Source: Pratylenchus scribneri
Taxonomy: Eukaryota > Nematoda > Chromadorea > Rhabditida > Pratylenchidae
NCBI GenBank assembly: GCA_030063045.1
Contig: JAQSEB010000203.1
Coordinates: 248,001-312,000, forward strand
Length of the DNA: 64,000 nt
Reading direction: 5' to 3'
Shown: positions 46,833-57,625 of the stretch, one piece after another
Layout: every line of letters begins with the position of its first letter
How positions within the stretch are numbered: the first letter of the stretch is position 1
The notes under the pieces: generated by a model
The model's database searches: none
Seen by the model: the letters and a program-made list of their open reading frames with translations, nothing else
Told to the model about the DNA's origin: nothing
Translations under genes and position numbers: made by a program

Positions 46833-46986
46833 CAGTGCTGCGCGCCAGCTATTTTGAGCATTCTGGCTCCGGCCCCGGGGCTGGCTCCGACCCTCTAAAT
46901 TCGGCCCCAGCCCCGGCCCCGAGCCCCGGGTTTTCAGAATCTCAGCCCCAGCCCCGGGGTTGGGGTCCGGGGCCTGCACAGCACTG
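46833..46986. mobile_element. Short GC-rich hAT-like MITE, 154 bp
   Basis: Ends CAGTGCTG and CAGCACTG are inverted repeats, flanked by a direct repeat TTCTGTC (46826-46832 and 46987-46993), one base short of the usual 8. The inside is GGCCCCGG-type repeats in very AT-rich surroundings. Confidence 0.6.
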
Positions 46987-47306
46987 TTCTGTCTAACCAA
47001 TCACGATTAGTTGGCCCTTCACTTAGTTTCCATTGAGAATGAAAAGTTATTTGAAAGCAAAACTAATATTGTTTCAATTCAGAACTTTGAGAAAATAAAC
47101 TTTTGAAGCTTTGGAATAATAAAAATGGTTTAAAATGACTAAAAAATAATGTTAATATATTCGACCATTTTGTTTACTAAATCTCCCACAAATTGGCCTT
47201 TGGATATCATATGACTCTCAATGATTTGCCTGATGACCCCAAAAGGAGAAGATCAGCCTTAAAAAACCCATCGAAAAAGACAGTTCCTCCATTTGCCCAG
47301 AGCACA

Positions 47307-47428
47307 TCACAAATCACTTTGACCATTGTTTGATTGTTTTTGTGATTCACAAATCACTTTGACCATTGTTTGATTGTTTTTGTATATGTCACAGATCACT
47401 TTGACCATTGTTTGATTGTTTTTGTATA
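47307..47428. repeat. 40/42 bp minisatellite, left part
   Basis: Units of the form CACTTTGACCATTGTTTGAT followed by TGTTTTTGT, in two variants (ending GTATATGTCACAGAT or GATTCACAAAT). The retrotransposon splits this array; the remainder is at 57985-58398. Confidence 0.85.
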
Positions 47429-47787
47429 TGTCAAATTTTGACTTGACTGACTGTGACTTTTTCCCAAGACGAACGAAATAAACGAATATTTACTTTAATT
47501 TTATTCCAATTTCCAAATTATGTGAATAAATTCAATTTGTTCGGAACGAATGAATAAAGCAATGGGTCTTTTTTGAATGAGTGGAAAAAAGTGAGCCCAA
47601 TCGCCGTTATTTGCCTCTTTTTGAATAGAAGGAAAAATTGCCCAAAGGCGTAGGCAAAAAACGGTGATTCGGCTGACAATTCATGGATAGAAAATGGCAA
47701 AAGGGAGGCACAAAATTTTGACATTAATAAATAAAATTGGTTAACAAAAATGGAAACAAAATTCAAAGATCGGGATAAATCCCGACA
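47429..47787 (-). repeat. BEL 3' LTR
   Basis: 359 bases, no difference seen from the other LTR. It carries the last codons and stop of the polyprotein (TGA at 47763-47765). Directly before it on the minus strand only a short purine run (CGGGAG) could serve as polypurine tract. Confidence 0.95.
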
Positions 47788-50700
47788 CTCCCGCGCGGAA
47801 TAATTGTTTGGTAGATTAGGCGAATAAATAGGCGAATTATTAAGGGCATGCAGCAATAAAATAAAATGAATAGGAAAATAATGGTGGACACAAAAATAAA
47901 CAAATGTGTGGGGTCAAATAAAAGTGAAAATATTTTTGGAAGTCCAAAATTCTTCAATTGAATTGTCATCCACCAATGCTCATCCTCCTTCGATTCAGCC
48001 TGCGGCACAATCCATTTCTCATCGCCCTTTTCAACCATTGGAGCAGCTAAACTGCCTTTTAACAAAAATTTGGCATTGGAGCTGGGGCAAAAAATTTCGC
48101 ATTCTTCATTTATTTCGGCAGTCGGCAAATGGACGGAATGCGTCTTTTTTAATCCTTCTGGGGTACAAATCGTGCTCACTTTCATGCTTGGACAAATGAT
48201 CGTCGCCAAACTTTTTCCAAAATCAGTTTGGCAATTCAATGAAAAACTTGCGCCCCTTGGGCAATTAAAACATCCAGAAATTGTGGCATTTTTTACTTGG
48301 CAGCTATTCAATTCAATTTCAGTGCGCAATTCCAATCCTTGAATTTCAAGTTGCATCCGAACCGATGAAAAATCGGGAGAAGCCAGCACATTTCCTTCTT
48401 CAGCTTTCAACAAAATTCCTTTGTGCTCAAATGGCAGAGCGCTTTCTCCTTTTAATATATCCAATCTTTTCATTCCATCAATGCATAGGCAATTGGGTTT
48501 GTTCGTACCGGCCTCACAAGAACAAATTTCCCGACTCACTGTACAATTATTAAAATTTTGGGCTGCGCTTTGACATGTAAATGCCCTTAAATTGTGCTCC
48601 GTTTCATAATCAATAATTGCGATTCGTTCTCCATCCGAGAGGAATGATTTGGAGAGTAATGGCATAGTTGGTTTTACAATTTCATTTAAAGTGATTTTTA
48701 AATTCTTCCAATTGGCAGTAAATTCGGGTACCAATGACAAAATCTGGGTGCTTGTTTCAAAGTCCCCTTTTCCATTATTTTTTGTAATCGTGGCATTAAT
48801 TATTAATTTATCCTCAAATTTGGGACATTCGAATATTTCCAGAATTTCCGGGCCACCGGGCATTACATAATTTCGGTAAAAAATACAAGTTGATGAGGCA
48901 AAAAGGCATCCGGTGAATGGCCAATTATTGCCGCCAGTGTAGCAAAATGTCAATCCGGGAAAATCATTCACTGGCTTCAATTCTTTTACTTTATCGCCAG
49001 GCTTAACTTTTCCACAAGAATCTTTGTCAATGTCACAACTTCCGGCCAAATCACATCTTTTCTCGCTCATTGAGCCGGCATTGAATGGCCTTGTGAAAAA
49101 TTTGGTTGTTTTCACACAATTGCTTTCCATTCCGTGAATGTCCAGTGTGAGTGCCCCAACTTGTCTATTGGCTTTGTCCTCAAATATTATTTCAATTGTT
49201 TGTTCGTTGGCCGGAAAATCGAGCTCCAATATTCTATCAAATAAACAAATTCTCTGCTTTTCTTTATTAACCAAACAATGCTCATCATCTGCTGTGATCG
49301 AAGTCAATTGATTTGAAGGCAAAATAAATAAATTCAAAATCAGAATGATTACTAAAGATAATTTCATTAGACTTTGCGGCTTTGGATTTAATGGGCTAAT
49401 TGCAGCCGTCCAACTCTCATTTGGTGAAGGAGGGCGCAAAAATTCGATGTTTTCTTCCCGGCTTTGCCGCCTTTTTGATTTGCGGCGTTTGCATTTCCGA
49501 TAAATCCAATTCAACAAACGATATTTAATTCGGAAAATATGAAAAATTCCTTTCGATCCGTAAATGGTCAAACGGATTATTATCAGAAGGGTGGAAAGAG
49601 AAGAATAAAATGCGATTCCAAAAATAAATATTGCTGTTTTTGAGGCACATTGGGGATTTTTCAAAATTTCAATACAAAATTCACATTTTATTATTTCGCA
49701 AATGTCTTTCCCAGGGCATTTTATGCCTTTTTCTTTTACTAATTCCCCTTCTTTCCAAAAATTGGCGGTGGCTTCATAATCAGCAATTAAAATTTCGCTG
49801 GGTAATGCAACAATTTCCGATTTGGGATGGGGGAAAAATGAGCAACGGCCATTTTTAATGCAAATTTCCACACTTCCAATGTCTTGGCTGGTTTCCAAGG
49901 CCAAGCCCTCCCCATGGCAAGAAATTTTGCAACTTTTGCACCGTCGGGGATCGATTTCTTCTTGGAAATCATGCACTTTTGCTTTGACTTTTCCCCAGGC
50001 TTTAATAGCCACTTTTCCCTCTTCCGTCACCAAAAAGGCAATTTCATTTTTTGCGTAATAGCAAAATTTGGTTCCATTTATTTCGCATGCATTTTGTGCG
50101 CAGAATTTTGGGGATCCGGTGATTGGGCCATTACCAATACATTCATATTCGTTGTCCACCAATTCCACTTCATCAATTACCAATTCTTTCACAAAGTGTT
50201 TGGACTTATCGTACAATTCTATTTGTAGCAATTCCCTAATTTTTTCTTCTCCACATTTATCCCCTTTTTTACAATAATCTGCTTCAATATTATTAAGTAA
50301 TTTTCGAACTTTTTCATCTTTCTCGGTGGAATTTGAGGCACTATGGCCCTCATAAAATGAGCAATTATCAGCCCAAGCTGGGCAATCACATTTTGGCCCG
50401 CAAAATAATTCATTTTCAAATGTTTGTGTTTTATCCCTCAAATGGTTACTCCCACAATCGATTTTTTCCCAGCATAAATTTCCAATCTCGGTTCGCATAA
50501 TGGCAAATCCTTCAGAAAGACAACTTTGACTGGTCACCAATTCCCTTTTGATGGATTTTGGACATGGGGAAGCCACAATTGGGGACAACAAAAACAAAAT
50601 TATTATCAAAATTGCACTTGCAACAGCGGTTGCTGTACTCAGGCCCTTCTTCGGGGTATTCTGTTTTTTCTTATTTTTCCTTTTGTGATTTGGATGGGGA

Positions 50701-53700
50701 TACTCGGCCCCATCAGGGAGGCCTTCGCTTCTGGAAAACAGTTCAGATTGCATTCTAGCTAAACAGTTCCGAGTCCCACTGATTTCGTCTTCCACATTGG
50801 ATACTTTAAGTTCCATTTTCTTCAAATTTTCGACTACATCCAGGAAGGCAAATTTATATTCGATTGTTTCTTTATTATTTTTCTCTAATAATTTGTTCAA
50901 ATTTTTTATTTTTTCGTCACTTTCTGCGACTTTTCTGACACAAAATTCAATTTTTTGACTAGCGGAAGAATATTTTCGACATTCATAATCAAAGTGCCAT
51001 TCTTCACAAAAAGTACATTTTCTTCGAGGCCGTTTTTTCTCGGCTTGTGTGCTTTGGCGTGGCCGATTTATATCAAAAACGCCTTCTTCCAAATATTCAT
51101 CTGGCACATTTTGGCGGGGTCGGCTTCGCTCAAATACTAATGGGCAGAGAATAATTTCTTCCAAGTTTTCTACCCCAAGATCCATTGCTTCCGGTTCATC
51201 ATCATCATCATTATCCAAATTCTTTTTAATTTTTTCACATTCCGCCCGACAATTTCTCTTTTTCTTTTTTCCTTTATTGGGCTGGCAGATGCAAGGTTTT
51301 TTGGAATTTTTACAGAGACATTCGATTGGTTCACTGTCGCTATCATTTCCAAGCCCACATGGGCAAATGCACCAAAACTCCTCTGAATCTGAAGAATCAT
51401 TTTCTAACCAATTTTCGATTTCTTCATAATTTTCATCCGCTGGCATTCCAGCGCAATAAATGCATTCGTGCACTGCTGGATTTTCCCTTTGTTCAAAATT
51501 TTCCAATTCCCATTCAGCAAATGGCCATTCTTCATTATTGGGATTGTTGAGTGGATCATCCGATTCGGAATCGGAATTTTCAGCAATAAATGCATCTAAT
51601 TCCAAATTTTCTATTTCAGAATCCGAAGTTTCCTTATAATTAATTTCATTTCTCTTTCTTAATTTCATTTTATGGCCCTGATTTTGCGTTTTTTCAATAT
51701 TATTTTTGGGCTTTTTGATCGCTTCAGTTTTTAATTCGAGCGGATATAAATGGTCAATACTTCGGGTGAATGCTTTTCCCTTGCATTCAATTTTTGCGAC
51801 CCGGATAATGCCATCTTTTCCTTTTATTAATTCAATTACTTTTGCCAATTTCCAAAGCGTTTTTGGCAAAGCATTATCCTGTAAAAGCACAATTTCGCCA
51901 ATTTCTGGCGGTCCTTTTTTCCCTTTATTGTTTTTGTGCTTATCGGCCCTTTCCCGAAGATATTGCAAGTATTCTTTTTCAAATTTCTTCCAAAAAGCTT
52001 CCGCACAGTCTTTAGATTTTTTCCACATTTTTGCCAATTTTTCTGCGGGTTTTTCTTTTTCATTAAAAATTTCAAAATTTTCAAATTCAACATCAAAATT
52101 TTCCACATTTCTCATTGGCTGTAGGATTTTCATTGGGGTCAAAATTTCAATCACATCCTCAGGCGCTTCATGGACATACGTGAGAGGACGAGAATTTACA
52201 ATATTTTTAACCTCCAAAATCAAAGTTCGAAATTCCTCAAAGTTTAAAAGCCTTTTCCCTGCGGCTGATTTCATTCCGGCCTTGACTATTCCAATTATTC
52301 GTTCATAATGAGCACCAAATCTTGGTGACAATGCTGGAATGAAACGCCACTCGATTAATTCATTTTCGGCGTATTTTTCAATTTCTTGCACAACTTTTGC
52401 CGTCAATTTTAGTTGCGTTCCATTATCAGACAAAATGCTTTTAGGCTTCCCGAATTCCGCCAAAAATCTTCGCAATGACATTATACAATTTTGGGCGGAA
52501 AGGTCCATCGCTGCTTCCAAGTGAATGGCTCTGGTGGAAGCACAAACAAAAATCGCACAATAAATTTTCCCAATTTCCCCATTATCTTTTCTCAAAAGAT
52601 AGGGGCCGAAGTAGTCAATTCCGCAATGTTCAAATACTTTTGATTTATTGATCCGCTCTTTGGGGAGCGGCGCCATTGGGGGAATGGCGTATGGTTTTAA
52701 CCTTTTTCTGACGCAATATAGGCATTTTTCAACCACGTTTAACATCAATGCGCGTCCTTTTGGGATCCAAAAATGTTCACGAAGACTTGTTAAACAAATG
52801 CGCAACCCGAAATGATCATTCTTTTCATGATAAAATTCACATAAAATGCGCGCAATTTTCGATTTTTTGGGTATAAAAATGGGGGGCTTTTCATCATTAT
52901 TTTCTAATCGGCCCCAACATTCCCATAGGCCATATTTGCCTTTTTTCAATACATTTTCTTTAATTATTTTATCATCAGGTGGATATTCGATTTGGGCTTG
53001 CATAAATAAATAAATTTGTGCCATTTTCCTTAAGTTGGCAACAGATTCCACCTTTTTCAAATCATTCATAAATTGATTTTCGAATTTAATACTTTTTGAA
53101 ATATTTTTCAGAAATTTTAGAAAAAATGCGGCATTACTGACAATTTTAATCCACGAATTGTATTTTTCAACATTAATTTCGCCTTTTAACATGGCATTCA
53201 TTTGGATATTGTCCTCATCTTCACTAATGGATTCACTAAATTCTTCTTTTAATTTAAATTCGGGCATTTCAGGCCATTCTCCATTTTTCAAAAATTTTGG
53301 CCCATTCCACCACAATTCACTGGATTTGAGCTCAAAAGCGGCGCACCCACGGGTGCCTAAATCCGCTGGATTTTGGGCGGTTGGTACATATCGCCATGTT
53401 ACATTATACTTCTTTCTAATTTCTTCAATTCGATTTTTTACAAATTTCGGCATTTTTTCAAGTTTTGTGCTCAATATCCATGCAAGTACGCATTTGCTAT
53501 CACCCCAAATTACGATATTTTTGAACTCAATTTTCATTTCTTTTTCAATATATTCCGTCAGTCTTTTCCCCGCCAAAGCTGCCATCAATTCCAACCGGGG
53601 AATGCTGACGTTGTTTTTGACGGGACTTAATCGATTTTTGGCAAATATTATATTTGTTTTATCACAATTTTTCAAATAGGCAGCAGCACAATATGCTAAT

Positions 53701-56700
53701 TTTGATGCATCAACGAAAACGTGCAATTCAAAATCATTGGCATCCACCTTTTCAAAAATTCGCCTTTTTATACAAAAATTAATTTCTTCATTTTGTTTGG
53801 CCAATTCCTCCCATTTTCTAGCAATATCCCCTTGTATTGGGTCATCCCATTCATATTTTTCTCGCCAAGCATCTTGGAACAACAACTTCCGGGGCAATGA
53901 TACTGGAATTAAAAGCCCCAAGGGTTCGAAAGTTTTGGCCACATTCTTCAAAATTTTCCGTTTTGTTAAAACTGGTTCAATTGGGAGTTGGCTCATTTTC
54001 AAATTTATTTCATCATTTTTCAAATTCCATTCAAGACCTAAAACTTTGGCCGAATTTTGCCCGGGATTATCCGAAAATAATTCATTAATTTTGGCATCAT
54101 TGGAATGGAACTCATGCAAATCCATTTTGATTTGCTTAAAAATTTCCTTTGCCTGTCGGCATTTTTCCATTCCCTCCTCAGTGGATTCTGCTTCGAATGA
54201 TGGATTGTCAGCGTAAATTTTCTCTTTAATTTCCTTTGCTAAAGCTAAAGGGCATTTGTCCAAATGATCATTGATGCATGCATTCATCAGGAATTGGGAG
54301 CAGATTACCCCCATAACAATGCGACAAAAACGCAATTTTATAATATTTTCTTGTGTTGGGGGCAAATTGGGGTCTCTTAACCAAAGACATCTCATTAAAT
54401 CTCTATCGCTTTCAGCGATGGATATTTGATGGTAGGCCCCTTTTATATCTGCAACAACGACAATTTTTCCCATCCGAAAGACCAATAACCGGCCGGCCAA
54501 TTCCGGAAGCAATACTGGGCCTCGGTACATTTGATCGTTGAGTGACTTTTGGCCCTTCTTTTTAAAACTAGCATTGCAAACCGGCCGAATTTTTCCTTTT
54601 TCACTATTATAAACAGCGTGATGTGGCAAGTAAAAGGTTTGGCCAGGAGTTTCCCTCTCAGGGGCTATCTCTAAAATTTTATCATTGATCTGTTCCTTCC
54701 ACTTTTGGTCATATTTTTCCAACAATTCTGGCTTTTCTTTCAATTTTCGCCAAACTGATTTCAATATTGAAAAAGCCTGGAAATAATTATTTTCAATTTG
54801 AATTTTCTCATTTTTCAAAGGCCAAGTAATTTCATAGCGGCCATCTTGTGCAATCCTTTTTGTTCGATTGAAATGCTGAATTGCCACCAGATCATCATTT
54901 TGGCTGGGGCAGTCATTTATGCCTATCCCTTCCAATTCCCAATACTGGTGGAAGTCATTTTCATTTAAATGACACATTATTTCGTTTTCAATTTTCCCTG
55001 GCCCAGTTAACACTTTTCCTAATTTAGTATGCAATACACAGAATCCTGATTTGGTTTCTTTTAATTTTAACAAATTTGCATAACTATCGGATCCAATTAA
55101 TAGTGTGGGCTTTGTTATTTTAAAATAATTCTCCGGAATGAACTTCATTCTTTCGGCTGCATTTGCACATTGTTGGCCTTGGATCCGCATTCGGCGCGTC
55201 ACATCCTGGGCGCCCCTGACACGAATTAAAATTATTTCACCATTTTCACAATGTAAATTTATTTCATAAACGGGCATTTTTTGTTTAATTTTTCGACCGA
55301 ATATGCCAGAGCCATTGAATTCGTGTATTTTTATTGGTTTTAAACCCATTTTTTCTGCCCAACTATTTTCTAGTAATGATATATGGCAGCCACCATCCAA
55401 AAAAATTGGCACTGTTTCATTTTTGTTTGGATTATTTGGGTCCGAAATTTTGCCAAAAATTGTTTGGAGCAAAACGGGTTCTTCCTTTTCAATGTCTTTT
55501 TTCTCAATTCCAGCATTAATTTGCTGTTTCTCATCATCGGAATCAGAATCCGATTCATTTTCATTTTCTTCTATTCCAGCGCACATCTTTTTTGATGGCC
55601 CTTTATTCGTCTTTTTATATTTTGGCTTTTCCTTTTCTTTGCCTTTATTTTGGTAAATTTTTGCACAAAAAAGAATGTTGTGTCCGGGTTTTTTACAGAA
55701 AATGCATTTGATTTCTTTTTTGCAATTTTTTGAGAAATGGCCACTATTTAAACACTTAAAACATAGGCCCAATTCTTGGCATTTATCAACCCTTTCTTTA
55801 CGGGTACTGTATTTTGGGCATTTGGATTCAAAATGGGCGCCTTGACACATTGCGCATTTATTTTCTTTCTTTTCATCTTGGGCCAATCCATAAATGGCCG
55901 TGGATTTATAATTTTTATTATTATGCCTCTTAGGCCCTTTTTTATCTTTTTCGATTACAAATTCGTCATTAAAATCGTTTTGGGCTTTGAAAACTTGCTC
56001 TTCGAGCTGAATAGTTTCGTCAAGAAATTTCAACATTTCTTCTACTTCCCATTCGGGATTTGCCCTGGTTTTTTTGATAATTTCTTTTAAAATCCATTTT
56101 GGCATTTTTTTCTGTATTTGGATTCTTATTTGCTCGTGATTAATATCTTCCCCCAAATTTTTTAATTGGCGAATAATACAGTCGATTTTACGTAAAGTTG
56201 CCTTTATTTCGGGCACATATTGTGTGGCTTTTTTCATTTTGTTCAATTCGCCGTGTAAAGCACTTTTTGTTAGATTTTTATTTCCGTAATGGTCCTTCAA
56301 AACATCCAAAACGGTTTGGTAATTATTTGCCGTAATGGCATATCCTCGAACTAAATCATCAGCATCGCCCACTAATGCTTTTCTTAAATACGAATGTTTT
56401 AATTTGTCCGAAAGAGGGCGGTCGTCAATGAGGCTAATAAAATCCTCATAAAATGTTTCCCATTCAGCCACTTCTCCCCCGAATTTTGGGAGTTCAATGT
56501 TAGGCAATGCATCCATAAATGTGGCATTTAATTGGGCTTGAGTTGGGGTTGGCTCTTGTCTAGGCACTAAATCGGGCGGTTTCATCAAATCGTTTAAGAT
56601 GCGTAAATTTTCATATAATTGGTTCAAACTTTCTTGCCCTGTTTCCATTAATTTTAGATGGCCTTCATCCCCATTCGAAAAATCATCAAAAACTATTTTT

Positions 56701-56957
56701 TCGGCATCCTTTTGGGCTATTTGTAATTTTCCCATCCATTCAGCCCAACGCCAATTGGCGCTTTCCAATAAATTTATTGCCCTTTCGATTTTTTCAATGA
56801 ACGATTCAAGGGACTTTTTAATGGACTCACATCGTGCCATTTTTTCAGCGCCGATCAAATCACGGTTGATTGTGAAATCCGCAGCGGCTGCCTCGTCCAC
56901 GTAACGTTTGAGGCGTTCCCGGGTAGGCTTGATATTGGCCATAATGATTGCCGACAT
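47763..56957 (-). CDS. BEL/Pao gag-pro-pol-glycoprotein polyprotein (3064 aa)
   Basis: One uninterrupted frame from ATG at 56957. Approximate residue positions: gag DUF1759-type core 150-230; zinc knuckles 365-430 (CFKCLNSGHFSKNC); aspartic protease near 520, with DGG where DSG/DTG is usual; reverse transcriptase 780-960, with DIKGAYH and YADN at the YVDD position; RNase H near 1080-1170; integrase with H-x4-H and C-x2-C near 1375-1415 and catalytic D, D, E near 1449, 1512 and 1553. After pol come a Cys/Asp/Glu-rich linker (about 1830-1930), a coiled coil, a membrane segment near 2110, a Cys-rich ectodomain and membrane segment near 2450, then a second hydrophobic signal near 2535 leading a Cys-rich ectodomain resembling a phlebovirus class II fusion glycoprotein, with a membrane anchor near 3020. 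The glycoprotein is in the same frame as pol, which is unusual. Confidence 0.9.
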   Translation of the reverse strand: MSAIIMANIKPTRERLKRYVDEAAAADFTINRDLIGAEKMARCESIKKSLESFIEKIERAINLLESANWRWAEWMGKLQIAQKDAEKIVFDDFSNGDEGHLKLMETGQESLNQLYENLRILNDLMKPPDLVPRQEPTPTQAQLNATFMDALPNIELPKFGGEVAEWETFYEDFISLIDDRPLSDKLKHSYLRKALVGDADDLVRGYAITANNYQTVLDVLKDHYGNKNLTKSALHGELNKMKKATQYVPEIKATLRKIDCIIRQLKNLGEDINHEQIRIQIQKKMPKWILKEIIKKTRANPEWEVEEMLKFLDETIQLEEQVFKAQNDFNDEFVIEKDKKGPKRHNNKNYKSTAIYGLAQDEKKENKCAMCQGAHFESKCPKYSTRKERVDKCQELGLCFKCLNSGHFSKNCKKEIKCIFCKKPGHNILFCAKIYQNKGKEKEKPKYKKTNKGPSKKMCAGIEENENESDSDSDDEKQQINAGIEKKDIEKEEPVLLQTIFGKISDPNNPNKNETVPIFLDGGCHISLLENSWAEKMGLKPIKIHEFNGSGIFGRKIKQKMPVYEINLHCENGEIILIRVRGAQDVTRRMRIQGQQCANAAERMKFIPENYFKITKPTLLIGSDSYANLLKLKETKSGFCVLHTKLGKVLTGPGKIENEIMCHLNENDFHQYWELEGIGINDCPSQNDDLVAIQHFNRTKRIAQDGRYEITWPLKNEKIQIENNYFQAFSILKSVWRKLKEKPELLEKYDQKWKEQINDKILEIAPERETPGQTFYLPHHAVYNSEKGKIRPVCNASFKKKGQKSLNDQMYRGPVLLPELAGRLLVFRMGKIVVVADIKGAYHQISIAESDRDLMRCLWLRDPNLPPTQENIIKLRFCRIVMGVICSQFLMNACINDHLDKCPLALAKEIKEKIYADNPSFEAESTEEGMEKCRQAKEIFKQIKMDLHEFHSNDAKINELFSDNPGQNSAKVLGLEWNLKNDEINLKMSQLPIEPVLTKRKILKNVAKTFEPLGLLIPVSLPRKLLFQDAWREKYEWDDPIQGDIARKWEELAKQNEEINFCIKRRIFEKVDANDFELHVFVDASKLAYCAAAYLKNCDKTNIIFAKNRLSPVKNNVSIPRLELMAALAGKRLTEYIEKEMKIEFKNIVIWGDSKCVLAWILSTKLEKMPKFVKNRIEEIRKKYNVTWRYVPTAQNPADLGTRGCAAFELKSSELWWNGPKFLKNGEWPEMPEFKLKEEFSESISEDEDNIQMNAMLKGEINVEKYNSWIKIVSNAAFFLKFLKNISKSIKFENQFMNDLKKVESVANLRKMAQIYLFMQAQIEYPPDDKIIKENVLKKGKYGLWECWGRLENNDEKPPIFIPKKSKIARILCEFYHEKNDHFGLRICLTSLREHFWIPKGRALMLNVVEKCLYCVRKRLKPYAIPPMAPLPKERINKSKVFEHCGIDYFGPYLLRKDNGEIGKIYCAIFVCASTRAIHLEAAMDLSAQNCIMSLRRFLAEFGKPKSILSDNGTQLKLTAKVVQEIEKYAENELIEWRFIPALSPRFGAHYERIIGIVKAGMKSAAGKRLLNFEEFRTLILEVKNIVNSRPLTYVHEAPEDVIEILTPMKILQPMRNVENFDVEFENFEIFNEKEKPAEKLAKMWKKSKDCAEAFWKKFEKEYLQYLRERADKHKNNKGKKGPPEIGEIVLLQDNALPKTLWKLAKVIELIKGKDGIIRVAKIECKGKAFTRSIDHLYPLELKTEAIKKPKNNIEKTQNQGHKMKLRKRNEINYKETSDSEIENLELDAFIAENSDSESDDPLNNPNNEEWPFAEWELENFEQRENPAVHECIYCAGMPADENYEEIENWLENDSSDSEEFWCICPCGLGNDSDSEPIECLCKNSKKPCICQPNKGKKKKRNCRAECEKIKKNLDNDDDDEPEAMDLGVENLEEIILCPLVFERSRPRQNVPDEYLEEGVFDINRPRQSTQAEKKRPRRKCTFCEEWHFDYECRKYSSASQKIEFCVRKVAESDEKIKNLNKLLEKNNKETIEYKFAFLDVVENLKKMELKVSNVEDEISGTRNCLARMQSELFSRSEGLPDGAEYPHPNHKRKNKKKQNTPKKGLSTATAVASAILIIILFLLSPIVASPCPKSIKRELVTSQSCLSEGFAIMRTEIGNLCWEKIDCGSNHLRDKTQTFENELFCGPKCDCPAWADNCSFYEGHSASNSTEKDEKVRKLLNNIEADYCKKGDKCGEEKIRELLQIELYDKSKHFVKELVIDEVELVDNEYECIGNGPITGSPKFCAQNACEINGTKFCYYAKNEIAFLVTEEGKVAIKAWGKVKAKVHDFQEEIDPRRCKSCKISCHGEGLALETSQDIGSVEICIKNGRCSFFPHPKSEIVALPSEILIADYEATANFWKEGELVKEKGIKCPGKDICEIIKCEFCIEILKNPQCASKTAIFIFGIAFYSSLSTLLIIIRLTIYGSKGIFHIFRIKYRLLNWIYRKCKRRKSKRRQSREENIEFLRPPSPNESWTAAISPLNPKPQSLMKLSLVIILILNLFILPSNQLTSITADDEHCLVNKEKQRICLFDRILELDFPANEQTIEIIFEDKANRQVGALTLDIHGMESNCVKTTKFFTRPFNAGSMSEKRCDLAGSCDIDKDSCGKVKPGDKVKELKPVNDFPGLTFCYTGGNNWPFTGCLFASSTCIFYRNYVMPGGPEILEIFECPKFEDKLIINATITKNNGKGDFETSTQILSLVPEFTANWKNLKITLNEIVKPTMPLLSKSFLSDGERIAIIDYETEHNLRAFTCQSAAQNFNNCTVSREICSCEAGTNKPNCLCIDGMKRLDILKGESALPFEHKGILLKAEEGNVLASPDFSSVRMQLEIQGLELRTEIELNSCQVKNATISGCFNCPRGASFSLNCQTDFGKSLATIICPSMKVSTICTPEGLKKTHSVHLPTAEINEECEIFCPSSNAKFLLKGSLAAPMVEKGDEKWIVPQAESKEDEHWWMTIQLKNFGLPKIFSLLFDPTHLFIFVSTIIFLFILFYCCMPLIIRLFIRLIYQTIIPRGSVGIYPDL

Positions 56958-57455
56958 ATTGGATTTGTGGCACTTGAATCGGATGAGGCACTTGGATTTG
57001 ATGAGGCACTCGAATTACGTAAGGATTTGGATGCTGATGAGCGTAGTAAGCCGGAGGCGGTGGGGGAGGAGGAGGCAAGTGTTGTTGGATTTGTTGTTGC
57101 GGTTGATGAGCGTAATATGCCGGAGGCGGTGGTGGAGGAGGAGGAGGTGCTTGTTGTTGGATTTGTTGTTGCGGTTGATCCGGGATTTGGATCACAATTT
57201 GCTGGGGAACTGCGTATCCCCCTCGGCCTCTCCTTTGGTTGTTTCTCCGGTTTTGGTTTGGACGATTACGAATTTGTTGTCGCCCTTGTCGTTCGAAATG
57301 CCTTGCCCACCGTTGATGAAATTCAATTCTTCGACCGCTTCTGAGACGAATTTGTTGATTGCGGTTTTGTTCGAAGACTCTCCGGTTTTGGTCTCGAATT
57401 GGCGATCGATTCTGTCCTCTTTGCTGGTTCAGTTTGATCGCTTTTTGACCTGTAT
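56860..57455 (-). CDS. Leader open frame overlapping gag (Arg/Gln/Asn- and Pro-rich)
   Basis: A frame open from about 57455 to 56860 on the minus strand overlaps the gag start by 98 bases in the +1 frame relative to it. It encodes a basic Arg/Gln/Asn-rich part, then poly-Pro runs with AYYAHQ repeats, then an RGRGSR end. It has no ATG before the overlap; GTG at 57195 is possible. It could be a separate leader protein, a gag N-terminus joined by frameshifting, or just leader sequence with coding bias. Confidence 0.45.
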
Positions 57456-57605
57456 TTCACGAACGAATTATTTTTCGAATTTTTTAATTTGGTCCTTTCG
57501 AGTGCCCGCCCTTGGTTTTCGAATTTTTCTAAATTACGTAAATAACCTGACCCTATAGAGGATCACCGGTTTCGCAAAATTGGCAGAATTTGCCCGCAAA
57601 TTGGC

Positions 57606-57623
57606 AGGTTCGTAGCGGCACCA
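57606..57623 (-). other. Candidate primer-binding site
   Basis: Two bases after the 5' LTR the minus strand reads TGGTGCCGCTACGAACCT, starting with TGG, the complement of a tRNA CCA end. The cognate tRNA cannot be named by eye. Confidence 0.6.
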
Positions 57624-57625
57624 CT

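Noticed and set aside
48070..56904. Many plus-strand frames across the retrotransposon
   Set aside because: They are shadows of the minus-strand polyprotein.
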